A stretch of DNA of 64,000 nucleotides. Source: Marinobacter sp. 1-4A (GTDB taxonomy: Bacteria; Pseudomonadota; Gammaproteobacteria; Pseudomonadales; Oleiphilaceae). Location: NCBI RefSeq assembly GCF_016597725.1, contig NZ_VCGY01000006.1, forward strand, positions 62,001-126,000, written 5' to 3'. A program made the translations under genes and the position numbers. Each line of letters opens with the position of its first letter. Within the stretch, counting starts at the first letter, position 1. Below, piece after piece: positions 18,461-27,785 of the stretch. The notes below the pieces were generated by a model, which was given only the letters and a program-made list of their open reading frames with translations, was not told where the DNA came from and ran no database searches.

Positions 18461-19360
18461 ATGGACCGCCTCGATGCCATGCGCGCCTTTGTTACGGTGG
18501 TGAGTGAAGGCGCCTTTACCCGCGCTGCAGATCGGCTAGACATGTCCCCACAGTTGGTCAGCAAGTATGTTTCCCAGCTCGAAGAGCACTTGGGTGTGCG
18601 CCTGCTCAACCGCACCACCCGACAGATTCATCTGACTGAGGCAGGAGCCAGCTATCACCTGCGTGCACAACAGGTGCTGCACGACATTGAAGATATGGAA
18701 TGCCAGATTGGCGACCTGCAAACCGAAGCTCGCGGCCTGCTAAGAATCAGCGCGCCTGTGTCCTTCGCAATTCGCCACATGGCCCCCATGCTGAGCGAGT
18801 ATCAAAAGGCTCACCCGGGGGTAGGCATCGATTTGCAATTGAATGACCGCAAAGTGGATGTGGTTGAAGAGGGGTTCGATGTAGTGCTGCGCATCGGCCA
18901 CTTGAAAAGCTCCTCACTGATCGCCAAGCGGATTGCCCCGATCAGAATGGCGGTGTGCGCTTCACCGGACTACTTAAAGCAAAACGGCACGCCCAAACAC
19001 CTCGAAGATCTTCAGGGCCACCGCTACCTGCGTTATAGCTACATAGAGCTGGACTCCAGCCAACCCCTGCACCGATGGTTGCTAAACAATGGTCAGAACG
19101 ACAGAAACGGCATTACCAGCAACAACGGGGATGTGCTGGTGGAAGCCGCTATAGGTGGAGCGGGAATCGCCTTGCAGCCTACGTTTATTTCAGGCCCGGC
19201 CATTAAGGAGGGAAAGCTGAAGGTTATCCTACAGGAGTACGAGCCCGAGCCCATGGGGCTCTATGCGGTGTACGCACACCGGCAGCTTCTGGCCAGCAAG
19301 GTTCGGAGTTTTGTTGATTTTATTGATGGGTATTTTGGCGATCCGCCCTACTGGGATTGA
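18461..19360 (+). CDS. LysR-family transcriptional regulator
   Basis: The 299-residue product opens with the LysR helix-turn-helix (MDRLDAMRAFVTVVSEGAFTRAADRLDMSPQLVSKYVSQLEEHLGVRLLNRTTR). A periplasmic-binding-like effector domain follows from about residue 90. AGGA precedes the ATG. It is divergent from the MDR dehydrogenase, 194 bases away, and probably controls it and perhaps pirin and wrbA. Its last 41 bases overlap the end of the sterol-desaturase-like gene on the other strand. Confidence 0.93.
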   Translation: MDRLDAMRAFVTVVSEGAFTRAADRLDMSPQLVSKYVSQLEEHLGVRLLNRTTRQIHLTEAGASYHLRAQQVLHDIEDMECQIGDLQTEARGLLRISAPVSFAIRHMAPMLSEYQKAHPGVGIDLQLNDRKVDVVEEGFDVVLRIGHLKSSSLIAKRIAPIRMAVCASPDYLKQNGTPKHLEDLQGHRYLRYSYIELDSSQPLHRWLLNNGQNDRNGITSNNGDVLVEAAIGGAGIALQPTFISGPAIKEGKLKVILQEYEPEPMGLYAVYAHRQLLASKVRSFVDFIDGYFGDPPYWD

Positions 19361-20177
19361 GCTCCGCCTTGCTCTGTTGCTCAATCTCGCCAGCCGTCAG
19401 CCCCCGTTTCTTGGCCTTCAGGTAGCTTAAGTAGGCCGGAACATAGGTTTTACCCATGTATTTATCGAGATATGGCAAAAACCCTGCGTAGTTGCCTTTA
19501 AACTTGGCATGGTGGAAATCGTGGTACACCGGCCCCTGATATACAGGAAGTAGGTGTACCGGGTTCCATGGAATGTCATAACCGATATGGCCATCTGCAC
19601 CTTCAATCTGCCGAATAATCACCCACAGCCATACTACATAAATGTGCGCACCCAAAAGAATCGGCCCTATCAGCGTGACCGCAGCGGTCAAGGTGTATTC
19701 CAGCCAGTGCATGTAATTCCCGTTGATACCACAGGTGTTGCGTACCCGGTGGTGCACGCTGTGCACGTTCCGTAGCAGCCACTTGTTCTCGTGCATGTAC
19801 CTGTGCATCCAGTAATACAAGAAGTCATCCAGCACCACAAAAAACACGAGTTGCGCGACGATCACGTACCAAACCGGCAATTCGTTATTGTGCACAGCAG
19901 TGAGCTTCAACACCGGCCAACTGAGCACCAAAAGTGCGGCCAAAATAATATTGTTTATAAGAATGCGGCCCAGAGAAGGCAGCAGAAACTTTTTGACCTC
20001 AAACGGCTTCTGCTGAATTTTGTACTTTCTCAGTGGTGCTGGGTCTAACCCGGCAACAATCGTCCAAGGCGTTGCAACAATAAGGAATGCCGCCATGCTA
20101 ATGGCGAGCGTGGCCATGGGAAACTGCCAAAACCAGGGGTCGTTATAAAATCCGTCCCAATACCCGAATACATTCAT
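19320..20177 (-). CDS. Sterol desaturase / fatty acid hydroxylase family membrane protein
   Basis: With the start at 20177 the product has 285 residues. The three histidine clusters of the di-iron hydroxylase superfamily are present: HRYMH, HSVHH and HDFHH. There are about four membrane segments (for example PMATLAISMAAFLIVATPW and ILINNIILAALLVLSWPVL). I prefer the ATG at 20177 because GGAG sits six bases before it, whereas the upstream ATG codons lack a ribosome site. The substrate cannot be inferred: the family includes sterol, carotenoid and ether-lipid enzymes. It is divergent from an AraC-type regulator and its 3' end overlaps the lysR 3' end by 41 bases. Confidence 0.85.
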   Translation of the reverse strand: MNVFGYWDGFYNDPWFWQFPMATLAISMAAFLIVATPWTIVAGLDPAPLRKYKIQQKPFEVKKFLLPSLGRILINNIILAALLVLSWPVLKLTAVHNNELPVWYVIVAQLVFFVVLDDFLYYWMHRYMHENKWLLRNVHSVHHRVRNTCGINGNYMHWLEYTLTAAVTLIGPILLGAHIYVVWLWVIIRQIEGADGHIGYDIPWNPVHLLPVYQGPVYHDFHHAKFKGNYAGFLPYLDKYMGKTYVPAYLSYLKAKKRGLTAGEIEQQSKAELNPSRADRQNTHQ

Positions 20178-20270
20178 AATTGCTCCAGACGGGGCACTCG
20201 TTATTATTGTGCTTATATTTTGACCTGCCATTTGCATCGCATCTTAGCCTGCCCTACTCTGGCTTAATTG

Positions 20271-20298
20271 TTGGATTACGAATAAAAATTACTATAAA
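20271..20298 (+). promoter_or_regulatory. Predicted promoter for the AraC-type gene
   Basis: TTGGAT (20271-20276) and TATAAA (20293-20298) are 16 bases apart. The start site would be close to the ATG at 20308, and no Shine-Dalgarno sequence lies before that ATG. Either the transcript is leaderless or nearly so, or the true promoter is further upstream. Confidence 0.45.
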
Positions 20299-20307
20299 GC
20301 GGCAAAT

Positions 20308-21342
20308 ATGAGTGAAAACCCAGCCTTAACCACATCCGTTAACCATCCCACCAATCATGTGGTCGGACCGTACATTCAGCCTGTTCTGATGGCGTACCTT
20401 CAACAAGGGGGCCGTCTATCAGCACTTGCAGATGCGGCATCAGTCACTGACCTTTGGATGGTCAACCCACCAGAAAAGATAAGAGTGGAGGATTACTTTC
20501 GGCTCTTTCTAAGCGCCAGCGACCTGGTGCAAGACCCGCTACTCGGCATTAAAGCAGGGCAAAATGCAGGGTTAGAAAACTTTGATGTCCTGGGCGAAGC
20601 TTTAGCCAATACGCGGGCCAAATCGTTGACACTGGGCCACGCACTTCAGCAGGTTATGACGCTGGAGCGGCTCGTTCACCGTTTGGGCACGTCTCGTATA
20701 GAATCTGATGGCGGGCATGTACGCTTGATATGGCGCGCGCATTTTCAGCAGCATAAAGCCGCTCGATTAGTGTGCGAAAGTGTATTGGCAGGGATTATTC
20801 ATTTGGCAGAACAACTGACCGGTCGCCTGATTCCGGTAATGGAAGTGTGTTTTGTGCACCCAAGGCCCAATGATTATAACGAGGCGGAATACCAGCATGG
20901 GTTCCGCGCCCAATGCCGGTTCGGCCAGAACCATAACAGCATCATGATCGCTGCCGATGTTTTGGCATGGCCGCTACAGCAGATAACACGCCCTTCCGTT
21001 ATCGAGGCAGATACCAAGCACACGGTCGAGCAGGTAAAAAGCCAGCTCGGAAAAAACCTAATGAACAGCCCCAAACTCGCCCAAATTGCGGCCATTCTTG
21101 GACAAAGTGAACGCAGCTTGCAGCGGCAACTGAAGCAGCAGGGTACTAGCTACCAGCAGTTGCTGGCTGATGTTCGCTTACACCACGCACAGGATTATCT
21201 GCAGTATTCGAACTTGAGCATATTGCAGATCAGCCAGCTACTCGGGTTTAGAGAGCAAAGCTCGTTTAACCATTTCTTTTTAAGGGGCTGTGGTTCATCG
21301 CCTAAAAAGTGGCAAGAGAAGACTAAGGCCATAAAAAGCTAG
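20308..21342 (+). CDS. AraC-family regulator with N-terminal ligand domain
   Basis: The 344-residue product matches the long AraC class (OruR/ArgR-like): an N-terminal Arabinose_bd-type domain (about 25-215) and a C-terminal double helix-turn-helix. In the latter, SPKLAQIAAILGQSERSLQRQLKQQG is the first and LSILQISQLLGFREQSSFNHFFLRGCGSSPKKWQ the second. It is divergent from the sterol-desaturase-like gene by about 130 bases, so it probably regulates that gene in response to a lipid-like or small-molecule ligand. This is inference from position. Confidence 0.92.
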   Translation: MSENPALTTSVNHPTNHVVGPYIQPVLMAYLQQGGRLSALADAASVTDLWMVNPPEKIRVEDYFRLFLSASDLVQDPLLGIKAGQNAGLENFDVLGEALANTRAKSLTLGHALQQVMTLERLVHRLGTSRIESDGGHVRLIWRAHFQQHKAARLVCESVLAGIIHLAEQLTGRLIPVMEVCFVHPRPNDYNEAEYQHGFRAQCRFGQNHNSIMIAADVLAWPLQQITRPSVIEADTKHTVEQVKSQLGKNLMNSPKLAQIAAILGQSERSLQRQLKQQGTSYQQLLADVRLHHAQDYLQYSNLSILQISQLLGFREQSSFNHFFLRGCGSSPKKWQEKTKAIKS

Positions 21343-21361
21343 CACCCCCATAGCGGGGGCG
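21331..21361. terminator. Hairpin between AraC and the membrane-protein gene
   Basis: GCACCCCC and GGGGGC flank a five-base loop just after the AraC stop. Read on the minus strand the stem is followed by AGCTTTTTA, so it fits a terminator for the minus-strand membrane-protein gene better than for AraC. The stem is short but GC-rich. Confidence 0.5.
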
Positions 21362-21401
21362 CAGAGAATTCATAACAACGAAGGTATTCAGGCAGCTGAG
21401 T

Positions 21402-22406
21402 TTACTCAGGCGTTTGCGTATCTTTTCCCGCAGTCGCCTCAGCCGTTTTCACTGGCGCATCGTTTTTGCCGACCCACTGGCTCGCTTTTACCTTCAGCTC
21501 CTCAAACTTCTCCGAAACTGAATCCAACTTCTGCTCCCACTCCGGGTTCGGTTGCTGGCCTTCCGTAACTTTAAAGAACACCTGCATCAAAGCCGTCATC
21601 CCGAATGGCTCAATCACCGCCTGCTTAATACCCCAAGCGAATACCAAAGCAATTGCAAAGGTCAGCGGCCCGGCAGTACCAGGGAATAACGCCACCAGCC
21701 CGGCGACCGGAGCAAGGATAATCAAGAAAACGATGAAAGTTAAAAACCAGATAATCAGCGCTAGAAAGACTGCATTCTTTAGAAAAACTTGATAATTCTG
21801 GGCGTAAAGAATCAGCGCGCTGCGGCTGGACGCCCAAGGATTGTCGGACTGAGTACGTATGTTGTAGGCAAGGATCACTTCGTCCAGATAAGTGAGCGAC
21901 AACCGAATCACCGTGTTCAGAAACTTGGCAACCGCTTCAATACCGGGGATCGGCAGAATTGCAGCCAAGGTGAAGAAAGCCCGATTGAATGATTTGAGCA
22001 CACCCTTTATAAGCTGGTCCACGCCAAATAGCACAGAGGATTCGGCAAAGCGCTCTTTCACCACCGATTGCGCATGATCAATTTGGCCGCGACCTTCTGG
22101 AATCTCCCCACCGTCCATCACCTCCACCAACACAGCGATGTGGCCCGCTTTGACCATATACAGAAGGTACTCGCGCAGGAAATACATGATGCCACTGGCG
22201 AGACCAAAGCCGATAAGGCCGCCATAGGTACCACCAACGGCTGAATCCCCAAACACAGCCCCCGCACCATAGCCAACCCCGGCACCAGCACCGGTGATGA
22301 TTACATACCCTAAAGTGATGCCAAAATAGATCAAAAACCGAAAGATCAAAAACGGCGCCGTGCGCCGGAGCAGTCCGATAATAGTTCCTACTTCAAAATC
22401 CTTCAT
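21402..22406 (-). CDS. Integral membrane protein of unknown function
   Basis: The 334-residue product has five or six hydrophobic spans. A glycine-rich pair lies at about 15-70 (FGITLGYVIITGAGAGVGYGAG and YGGLIGFGLASGIMYFL) and a cluster at about 205-275 (FLALIIWFLTFIVFLIILAPVAGLVALF). The last 50 residues are a charged cytoplasmic tail. I recognise no catalytic motif and do not assign a function. It is monocistronic, with 60 bases to the AraC stop and 265 bases to the next gene. Confidence 0.8.
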   Translation of the reverse strand: MKDFEVGTIIGLLRRTAPFLIFRFLIYFGITLGYVIITGAGAGVGYGAGAVFGDSAVGGTYGGLIGFGLASGIMYFLREYLLYMVKAGHIAVLVEVMDGGEIPEGRGQIDHAQSVVKERFAESSVLFGVDQLIKGVLKSFNRAFFTLAAILPIPGIEAVAKFLNTVIRLSLTYLDEVILAYNIRTQSDNPWASSRSALILYAQNYQVFLKNAVFLALIIWFLTFIVFLIILAPVAGLVALFPGTAGPLTFAIALVFAWGIKQAVIEPFGMTALMQVFFKVTEGQQPNPEWEQKLDSVSEKFEELKVKASQWVGKNDAPVKTAEATAGKDTQTPE

Positions 22407-22671
22407 GATTGTTACCTATCGTTCCCAGATGAGTGGATTCTATTACTATTAAACTCTTAATTTAGTAGCCGTGCCCCTCCCGTCAAGCACTTGCCAGAAT
22501 CCACCATTAGCCTCTCCCCTCTTTACACTATTTCGTATCAGCACAGGCGCCGTCTTCTGGCGCACATCACTGTTATTCTGTTGCTGCAAAAGATAGAGTC
22601 ATACTTTAACCGTGGATTCAACCAATAAGACAGCAGCCGCGACTAGAAGCCAGATAGGGAGATCACACTAG

Positions 22672-23253
22672 ATGCAGAAAGCTAACACCTGCTCCAAAAA
22701 AACTCTCCTTCACCGAATCACGCAGGCTGCGCTCGTCGGGCTGCTCTGTGCCGGGTTTTATGGTTGTGCCACTTTATCGGAAGGCGAGTGTAAAACGGCT
22801 GACTGGCACGAAATTGGCCGCAAAGACGGATCTAAAGGTTACACCCGCGCCCGCTTGCACAAGCACTACGAAGCCTGCGCCGAGTACAAGATTGAGCCGC
22901 AGGCAGACCGCTACTACGCTGGCAGGGAAGTGGGCCTAAACCAATATTGCACACCACGCAAAGGGTTTGATGAAGGGCGTGGAGGCAATCGCTACCGCGG
23001 CGTATGCCCACCGGACTTGGAACGGGGCTTTCTCGCAGCGTTTAGCAAAGGCGAGATGATTCACGAAATTGATACGAACATAGAGTCCGTCGAAAGAGAT
23101 ATCTCGCGCAAAGAGCAGTTCCTTAGCGATGACGATACATCGTCTAAGGAACGGCTTGAACTACATCGGGAGCTACGGGAACTCTATGACAAACTGCGCG
23201 AGCTGAATCGCGATTTGTTTCGGTTGGAGCGGCTTTATTTGCTTGATCTTTGA
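22672..23253 (+). CDS. DUF2799-type lipoprotein
   Basis: The 193-residue protein has a signal peptide ending in a lipobox-like GFYGC, so it is probably lipid-anchored. The body repeats a GRKDG / AGREVG / GFDEGR pattern around conserved cysteines (ECKTADWHEIGRKDG, YCTPRKGFDEGRGG, VCPPDLERGF), typical of the DUF2799 family. The C-terminal third (about 130-190) is a charged helix, probably coiled coil. GGGAG precedes the ATG. No function is established for the family; it stands alone and converges on the autotransporter gene. Confidence 0.82.
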   Translation: MQKANTCSKKTLLHRITQAALVGLLCAGFYGCATLSEGECKTADWHEIGRKDGSKGYTRARLHKHYEACAEYKIEPQADRYYAGREVGLNQYCTPRKGFDEGRGGNRYRGVCPPDLERGFLAAFSKGEMIHEIDTNIESVERDISRKEQFLSDDDTSSKERLELHRELRELYDKLRELNRDLFRLERLYLLDL

Positions 23254-23376
23254 TTGAGTTCTAACGCCACCCCGCAAAGTCGGATAGCACCACCCTTGGC
23301 TCCGCGACCAGTTGCACAGAGTAAGAAGCAGCAACATAACGGCTATTGCGCAAGCCTGCAAAACACTTAAGGGCTT

Positions 23377-25524
23377 CTAAAACTCCGCGCGAAGCCCCAG
23401 AGCGTAGGAGCTAAAATCATAGCGGTCCTGTAGCAACAGTCGTTCATAGCGAATAAAAGCTGATTGCCCGCCACCGAATACTGCGGTTAATGAGGTGCCT
23501 AAGCTCATATATTCAGTGTCTGACTCATCGGCACTAATACTGAAATTTCCGGCGGTGGCCGCATTCGCAAAGTTGTTACTGATATTATATTTTTTATTGT
23601 TTTCTTTAACATATTCCAAATCAATGCTGGGAATTATAACCCCACGACTCCAACTGAAGGTATGGTTGATCCGCGCACCTAAAGCGCTGGTAAAGCTGTT
23701 AGTCTTTTGTTCTTTTACGGTAAGCGCCATGCTACCTCCGGTTTCAGTATACCCCTCAATATTCAGATCAGAGTATTGTAGGCGGCCGTAGACGGTGCTC
23801 TGCCAGCTCTGGTAGTTAAACTCATAACCAACGCTGGTGGCGGCCGTTAATTGTCGGCTCTTGGTGTCTGAGGCCAAATCCTGTTGAACCATTGCCACAT
23901 CAACACGGCGGTTGATGTCCACATCACCCTCTGTCCACATGGCGAAGCCGTCTACGTAGAGGTTGTCGATTGGGTAGTAGTTGCCAAACGATATCAGGGA
24001 AATAGACTGGGCATCCTGATGCCCTTGCATCGAAGTAAAGTCCGTATCGGATTTACTAACCCCGGCGGCAGCGCCCAGCACGACGGTATCGCTAAAACGG
24101 TAATCAAGACCAAACGTCAGGCCGTAGCCGTCTTGATCATAGCTTGGCCGGCTGCTCGTATCTTTGCTTTTCCCTAAACTAATATTACCGTTAACAAATG
24201 CACCCCAAGGGCTTACCAGCCCACCATCGCCAGCTGCGCCGCCGCGCAAATTACCTTGCAGGGCCTGAGCCAAAGGCGTGTTCTCCCCCATGATGGCCAG
24301 ATTTAAATCATCAATGCTAAATTGATTCCGTTGGTCGCGAATTTCTCGCAAACGCGAACTGATGTTGCTGGTTTGTAGCTCTAGCATTTGCCGCATGGTT
24401 CGTGATTGCAGCTTAGTGTGACGCCCGGAGACCTGTTGTATCAGTTGTTTTTGCTGGTCTGGGGACATGCTTGCAATCTCACCACAAGGTAAAACTTCGA
24501 AATCTTGCCCACAAGCATCAATAACAACAGCGAAGGCGCGGGCCTCTTCCTCTGTGAGATTACTGGGCATCTCAAGCTCATCCTGCCCTGACTCCTCGCT
24601 AACATTCACCGTGACGACCGCCTCAGAGAAGCCGTTTTCTCCCCTCAAGGTATAAGTGAAGGTATCGGTCCCCGTAAAATCGGTGGGAGGCGTATAGTTA
24701 ATAGATGACTCGCTCTGGATAGCAACCACCCCGCCTTCGGTAGTCTCACTGATACTATCAACGACCTCGACAACCCCATTTACGCCCGCAAGTTGGTCAT
24801 TCTCTCGGACATTCAACGTGACAGTGTCTGCGTTTTTCTGGATATCGAATGTATCGTCGATGGCTTCAAAACTGACGGGCGCTTCACCAACATTCACTGT
24901 GACGGACGCTACGGAGGTGTCATTTCCTCTCGTTAACGTATAGGTGAATGAATCGGTGCCAGAAAAATTGGTCGGTGGAGTGTAGTAGATAGAAGGACGA
25001 TCTTCGAAAGTGAGGACCGCAACGGCTCCACCATTGGAGGTGGTCGCGTTGTCGACCGATAGGACTGGCGACGGGATAATATCATGCACAGGTTGATCAT
25101 TTAACCGCACATCCAACGGCGTGGCGTCCGCATTTTCAGGCACATCGAACGTATCATCTATAGCCTGAAAAATAGCGTTAGCATTCTCTACGGTAATAAA
25201 GATGAGAGCTTCAGAAGTGCTGGTGCTGTCGGTGATCGTATAGCGGATTTCTGCAACTCCAGAATACCCCGGAGCTGGCTCAAACGTAGGCCCGTCGAGG
25301 GATATATTAATGTCCCCCTGACCTTTTATAAGCTCAAAATTTGCATTAGTGAAGCCGTTAAAACCACTGTCAAAGGTATCATTGTCGCTCGGGTAAAAGA
25401 AAAGCGTAGTGCTATTTTGCATATTGATAGAATAAAAATCGTTAACGGCTGTGGCCGAAAAAGCTAAGGGGCTAGCTAAAAGCAGTAGCAGCGCGATAAC
25501 AACAATTCTTATTGGATTTTCCAT
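23377..25524 (-). CDS. Autotransporter with cadherin/Ig-like repeats
   Basis: The 715-residue protein has a signal peptide ending in SPLAFSATA. It carries a first partial and two clear beta-sandwich repeats, recognisable by AIDDTFD ... NDQ ... YTPPT-F-GTD-FTYTL ... VTVNV, at about 118-215 and 220-310. A linker with two cysteines and a helical segment (about 315-410) follows, then an autotransporter beta-barrel of about 290 residues ending in terminal phenylalanine (LGLRAEF). It should expose the repeats at the surface, perhaps for adhesion. The in-frame GTG at 25530 is also possible; I chose the ATG at 25524. The gene is visibly more AT-rich than its neighbours in places. Confidence 0.85.
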   Translation of the reverse strand: MENPIRIVVIALLLLLASPLAFSATAVNDFYSINMQNSTTLFFYPSDNDTFDSGFNGFTNANFELIKGQGDINISLDGPTFEPAPGYSGVAEIRYTITDSTSTSEALIFITVENANAIFQAIDDTFDVPENADATPLDVRLNDQPVHDIIPSPVLSVDNATTSNGGAVAVLTFEDRPSIYYTPPTNFSGTDSFTYTLTRGNDTSVASVTVNVGEAPVSFEAIDDTFDIQKNADTVTLNVRENDQLAGVNGVVEVVDSISETTEGGVVAIQSESSINYTPPTDFTGTDTFTYTLRGENGFSEAVVTVNVSEESGQDELEMPSNLTEEEARAFAVVIDACGQDFEVLPCGEIASMSPDQQKQLIQQVSGRHTKLQSRTMRQMLELQTSNISSRLREIRDQRNQFSIDDLNLAIMGENTPLAQALQGNLRGGAAGDGGLVSPWGAFVNGNISLGKSKDTSSRPSYDQDGYGLTFGLDYRFSDTVVLGAAAGVSKSDTDFTSMQGHQDAQSISLISFGNYYPIDNLYVDGFAMWTEGDVDINRRVDVAMVQQDLASDTKSRQLTAATSVGYEFNYQSWQSTVYGRLQYSDLNIEGYTETGGSMALTVKEQKTNSFTSALGARINHTFSWSRGVIIPSIDLEYVKENNKKYNISNNFANAATAGNFSISADESDTEYMSLGTSLTAVFGGGQSAFIRYERLLLQDRYDFSSYALGLRAEF

Positions 25525-25707
25525 AATCACACCGAAAGAAAATAGGTGGGCCTAAGTATAGGGCAGAACATAAACTTTGCGTAACTTTAGCCCCACAGAC
25601 GCAGTACATTAATGATCACGCTATTGCGGTTGATTTTGGAGGCAATCCACAGTTCCCAAGTAATACTCGGCGCTGCGTGGATACTGAGGAAATTCAAAAA
25701 GCAGAAT

Positions 25708-25745
25708 AAAAAAAGGCAAACCAGTAAATTACTGATTTGCCTTTA
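25708..25745 (-). terminator. Intrinsic terminator of the initiator tRNA gene
   Basis: Read on the minus strand, AAAGGCAAATCAGTAA pairs with TTACTGGTTTGCCTTT with one mismatch, and seven T residues follow. It begins five bases after the tRNA CCA end. Confidence 0.85.
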
Positions 25746-25749
25746 AATA

Positions 25750-25826
<77 letters not shown>

Positions 25827-25868
25827 TCAAACTGGTTGTTGCCGGGTTGCCCCGATCAACGTGCGCGT

Positions 25869-25897
25869 ATATTAAGGATACAAGAGGCTATTGTCAA
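25869..25897 (-). promoter_or_regulatory. Promoter of the initiator tRNA gene
   Basis: On the minus strand consensus TTGACA (25897-25892) is 17 bases from TAATAT (25874-25869). A GC-rich discriminator (ACGCGCAC) follows, as expected for stringently controlled stable-RNA promoters. The -35 overlaps the rnhB stop codon. Confidence 0.8.
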
Positions 25898-26583
25898 TCA
25901 CTGTTTTCAAAGAGGTCAGTCGGATAGTGAAGATTGTCTAACGCTGGTGCAACTGGCTCCTTGAAGAAACCCACCTGCTCCATCGCTTCCTGCACCGGCC
26001 GAAATGATTTTCTATGCTCTGGTGTTACGCCCAACCGGAATAGCGCTTCCATATGCACAGGCGTCGGATAGCCTTTGTGTTTAGCAAAGCCATATCCCGG
26101 ATATTTTTCTTCCATCTGCGCCATCTCCCGGTCTCGGGTCACTTTCGCGAGTATGGAGGCAGCGCTGATGGCTTCTACCCGGCTATCGCCTTTTATCACA
26201 GGTTCTGAGGGCCAGTGCCACTTCGGGCATTTGTTGCCGTCCACGAGAACGTATTCAGGGGTAACACTCAGGCCAGCGACGGCGCGCTCCATTGCAATCA
26301 TCGTGGCCTGATAGATGTTGATCTGATCAATCTCATGGGCTTCACAGCGGCCTAAACACCAGGCAGTCGCATGCTCGATGATCTCGTCATACAGCGCATT
26401 GCGTTTTTTTTCTGTGAGTTTTTTCGAGTCCGCCAGCCCTGCAATGGGCCGTTCAGGGTTGAGAATTACCGCAGCAGTAACAACCGCGCCGATGAGCGGG
26501 CCGCGCCCTACTTCATCCACACCGGCCAAAAGTCGGCCCTGATAGGCACATTCAAACGGCGGCAATACGAGTGCGCGGGCCAC
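25894..26583 (-). CDS. rnhB: Ribonuclease HII
   Basis: The 229-residue enzyme has the RNase HII core: [13 protein letters not shown] with the DE pair, the [10 protein letters not shown] strand, and [17 protein letters not shown]. It removes RNA from RNA-DNA hybrids, including single ribonucleotides in DNA. The start is GTG immediately after the lpxB TAG. About 20 residues after the core are a non-conserved tail. In many gammaproteobacteria dnaE follows rnhB; here the initiator tRNA does. Confidence 0.96.
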   Translation of the reverse strand: MARALVLPPFECAYQGRLLAGVDEVGRGPLIGAVVTAAVILNPERPIAGLADSKKLTEKKRNALYDEIIEHATAWCLGRCEAHEIDQINIYQATMIAMERAVAGLSVTPEYVLVDGNKCPKWHWPSEPVIKGDSRVEAISAASILAKVTRDREMAQMEEKYPGYGFAKHKGYPTPVHMEALFRLGVTPEHRKSFRPVQEAMEQVGFFKEPVAPALDNLHYPTDLFENSD

Positions 26584-27765
26584 CTAGTGTGTTCGCTCTT
26601 CAAGTAGCGTGGAAATGGCTTGGGCGGCTTTCTCATCGGCATCCTGCCTCAATGTGTGATGAAGCTCCGTGAAGGCGTGAATCAGCCTATCCCGCTCTTG
26701 TTGGTCTTCCATACGTTCCAGCACCGCTGCGCCAAGTGATTCTGGCGTCGCGTCATCCTGCAACAGCTCGGGAACCAGAGGCTGCTTCGCCAGCAGATTG
26801 GGCAGGGAAACGTGAGGCACTTTCACTAACCGAGAAAGCAATGCCCAGCTGACGTTGCTTAAACGATAACCCACAACCATGGGTTTTTTCAGCAACATCG
26901 CTTCAAGGGTTGCGGTTCCCGAGGCTAACAAAACAACATCGGAAGCGGCCATCACTTCTCGGGATCGGCCTCTTACAATTGTAACCTGCAACTTTACATC
27001 CAGTGCTTCGATAAGGTCGCGAACCTGTTGTTCCCGCTCGCGATTCACACAGGGTATAACCAACTGCATATCCGGCCGCTTGGTTTGTATCCAGCGCGCA
27101 GCTTCCAAAAACAATGTGCCAAGCCGCTCAACCTCACCGGCTCTGCTACCGGGCAATATCGCCAGCAGGGGCGCGCGCTCATCAAGCCCAAGCTCTTCAC
27201 GGGCTCTACCGGTCTCGGGAACCAGAGGGATGCGGTCTGCAAGAGGATGCCCCACAAAGGCGACTGGCACCTGGTGCGCCTCATAAAACTGGGCTTCAAA
27301 CGGCAACAAGGTGAGCATCAAGTCCACGGACTTGGCGATTTTGAAGATGCGCTTTTGGCGCCATGCCCAAACGGAGGGGCTCACATAATGAACAGAGGGA
27401 ATGCCTGCTTCGCGGCAGCGCCGTTCTATGGCCAGAGTAAAATCCGGGGAATCAATGCCAATCACTACATCCGGGGGAGTGGCAAAGAAATAGCTCAGGA
27501 GGCGGGCGCGAATACTAAAGAGCTCTCGGATACGCCCAAGAACTTCCACCAGCCCCATAACGGAAAGACGCTCCATGGGAACCAGAGAGTGAAAGCCTTC
27601 TGCGATCATTTCGTCGCCGCCAATGCCGACAAAACGCGCATTTGGGTAGCGTTTGCGAAGTGAACGAATCAGACCGGCGCCCAGAATGTCTCCGGACGCC
27701 TCACCGGCAATGATTCCAAAGGTCGTTCTGCGCTCACTTACAACCGCAGCTTGGAGATGGTCCAT
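26584..27765 (-). CDS. lpxB: Lipid-A-disaccharide synthase
   Basis: The 393-residue GT19 glycosyltransferase has the N-terminal FGIIAGEASGDILGAGLI motif, PDVVIGIDSPDFTLAIERRCR, YVSPSVWAWRQKR and the C-terminal ASGTATLEAMLLKKPMVVGYR. It joins UDP-diacylglucosamine and lipid X to form the lipid A disaccharide at the inner membrane. AGGAG lies nine bases before the ATG. It directly abuts rnhB and follows lpxA by 20 bases. Confidence 0.97.
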   Translation of the reverse strand: MDHLQAAVVSERRTTFGIIAGEASGDILGAGLIRSLRKRYPNARFVGIGGDEMIAEGFHSLVPMERLSVMGLVEVLGRIRELFSIRARLLSYFFATPPDVVIGIDSPDFTLAIERRCREAGIPSVHYVSPSVWAWRQKRIFKIAKSVDLMLTLLPFEAQFYEAHQVPVAFVGHPLADRIPLVPETGRAREELGLDERAPLLAILPGSRAGEVERLGTLFLEAARWIQTKRPDMQLVIPCVNREREQQVRDLIEALDVKLQVTIVRGRSREVMAASDVVLLASGTATLEAMLLKKPMVVGYRLSNVSWALLSRLVKVPHVSLPNLLAKQPLVPELLQDDATPESLGAAVLERMEDQQERDRLIHAFTELHHTLRQDADEKAAQAISTLLEERTH

Positions 27766-27785
27766 CCAAAAAGGCTCCTGCCCGC

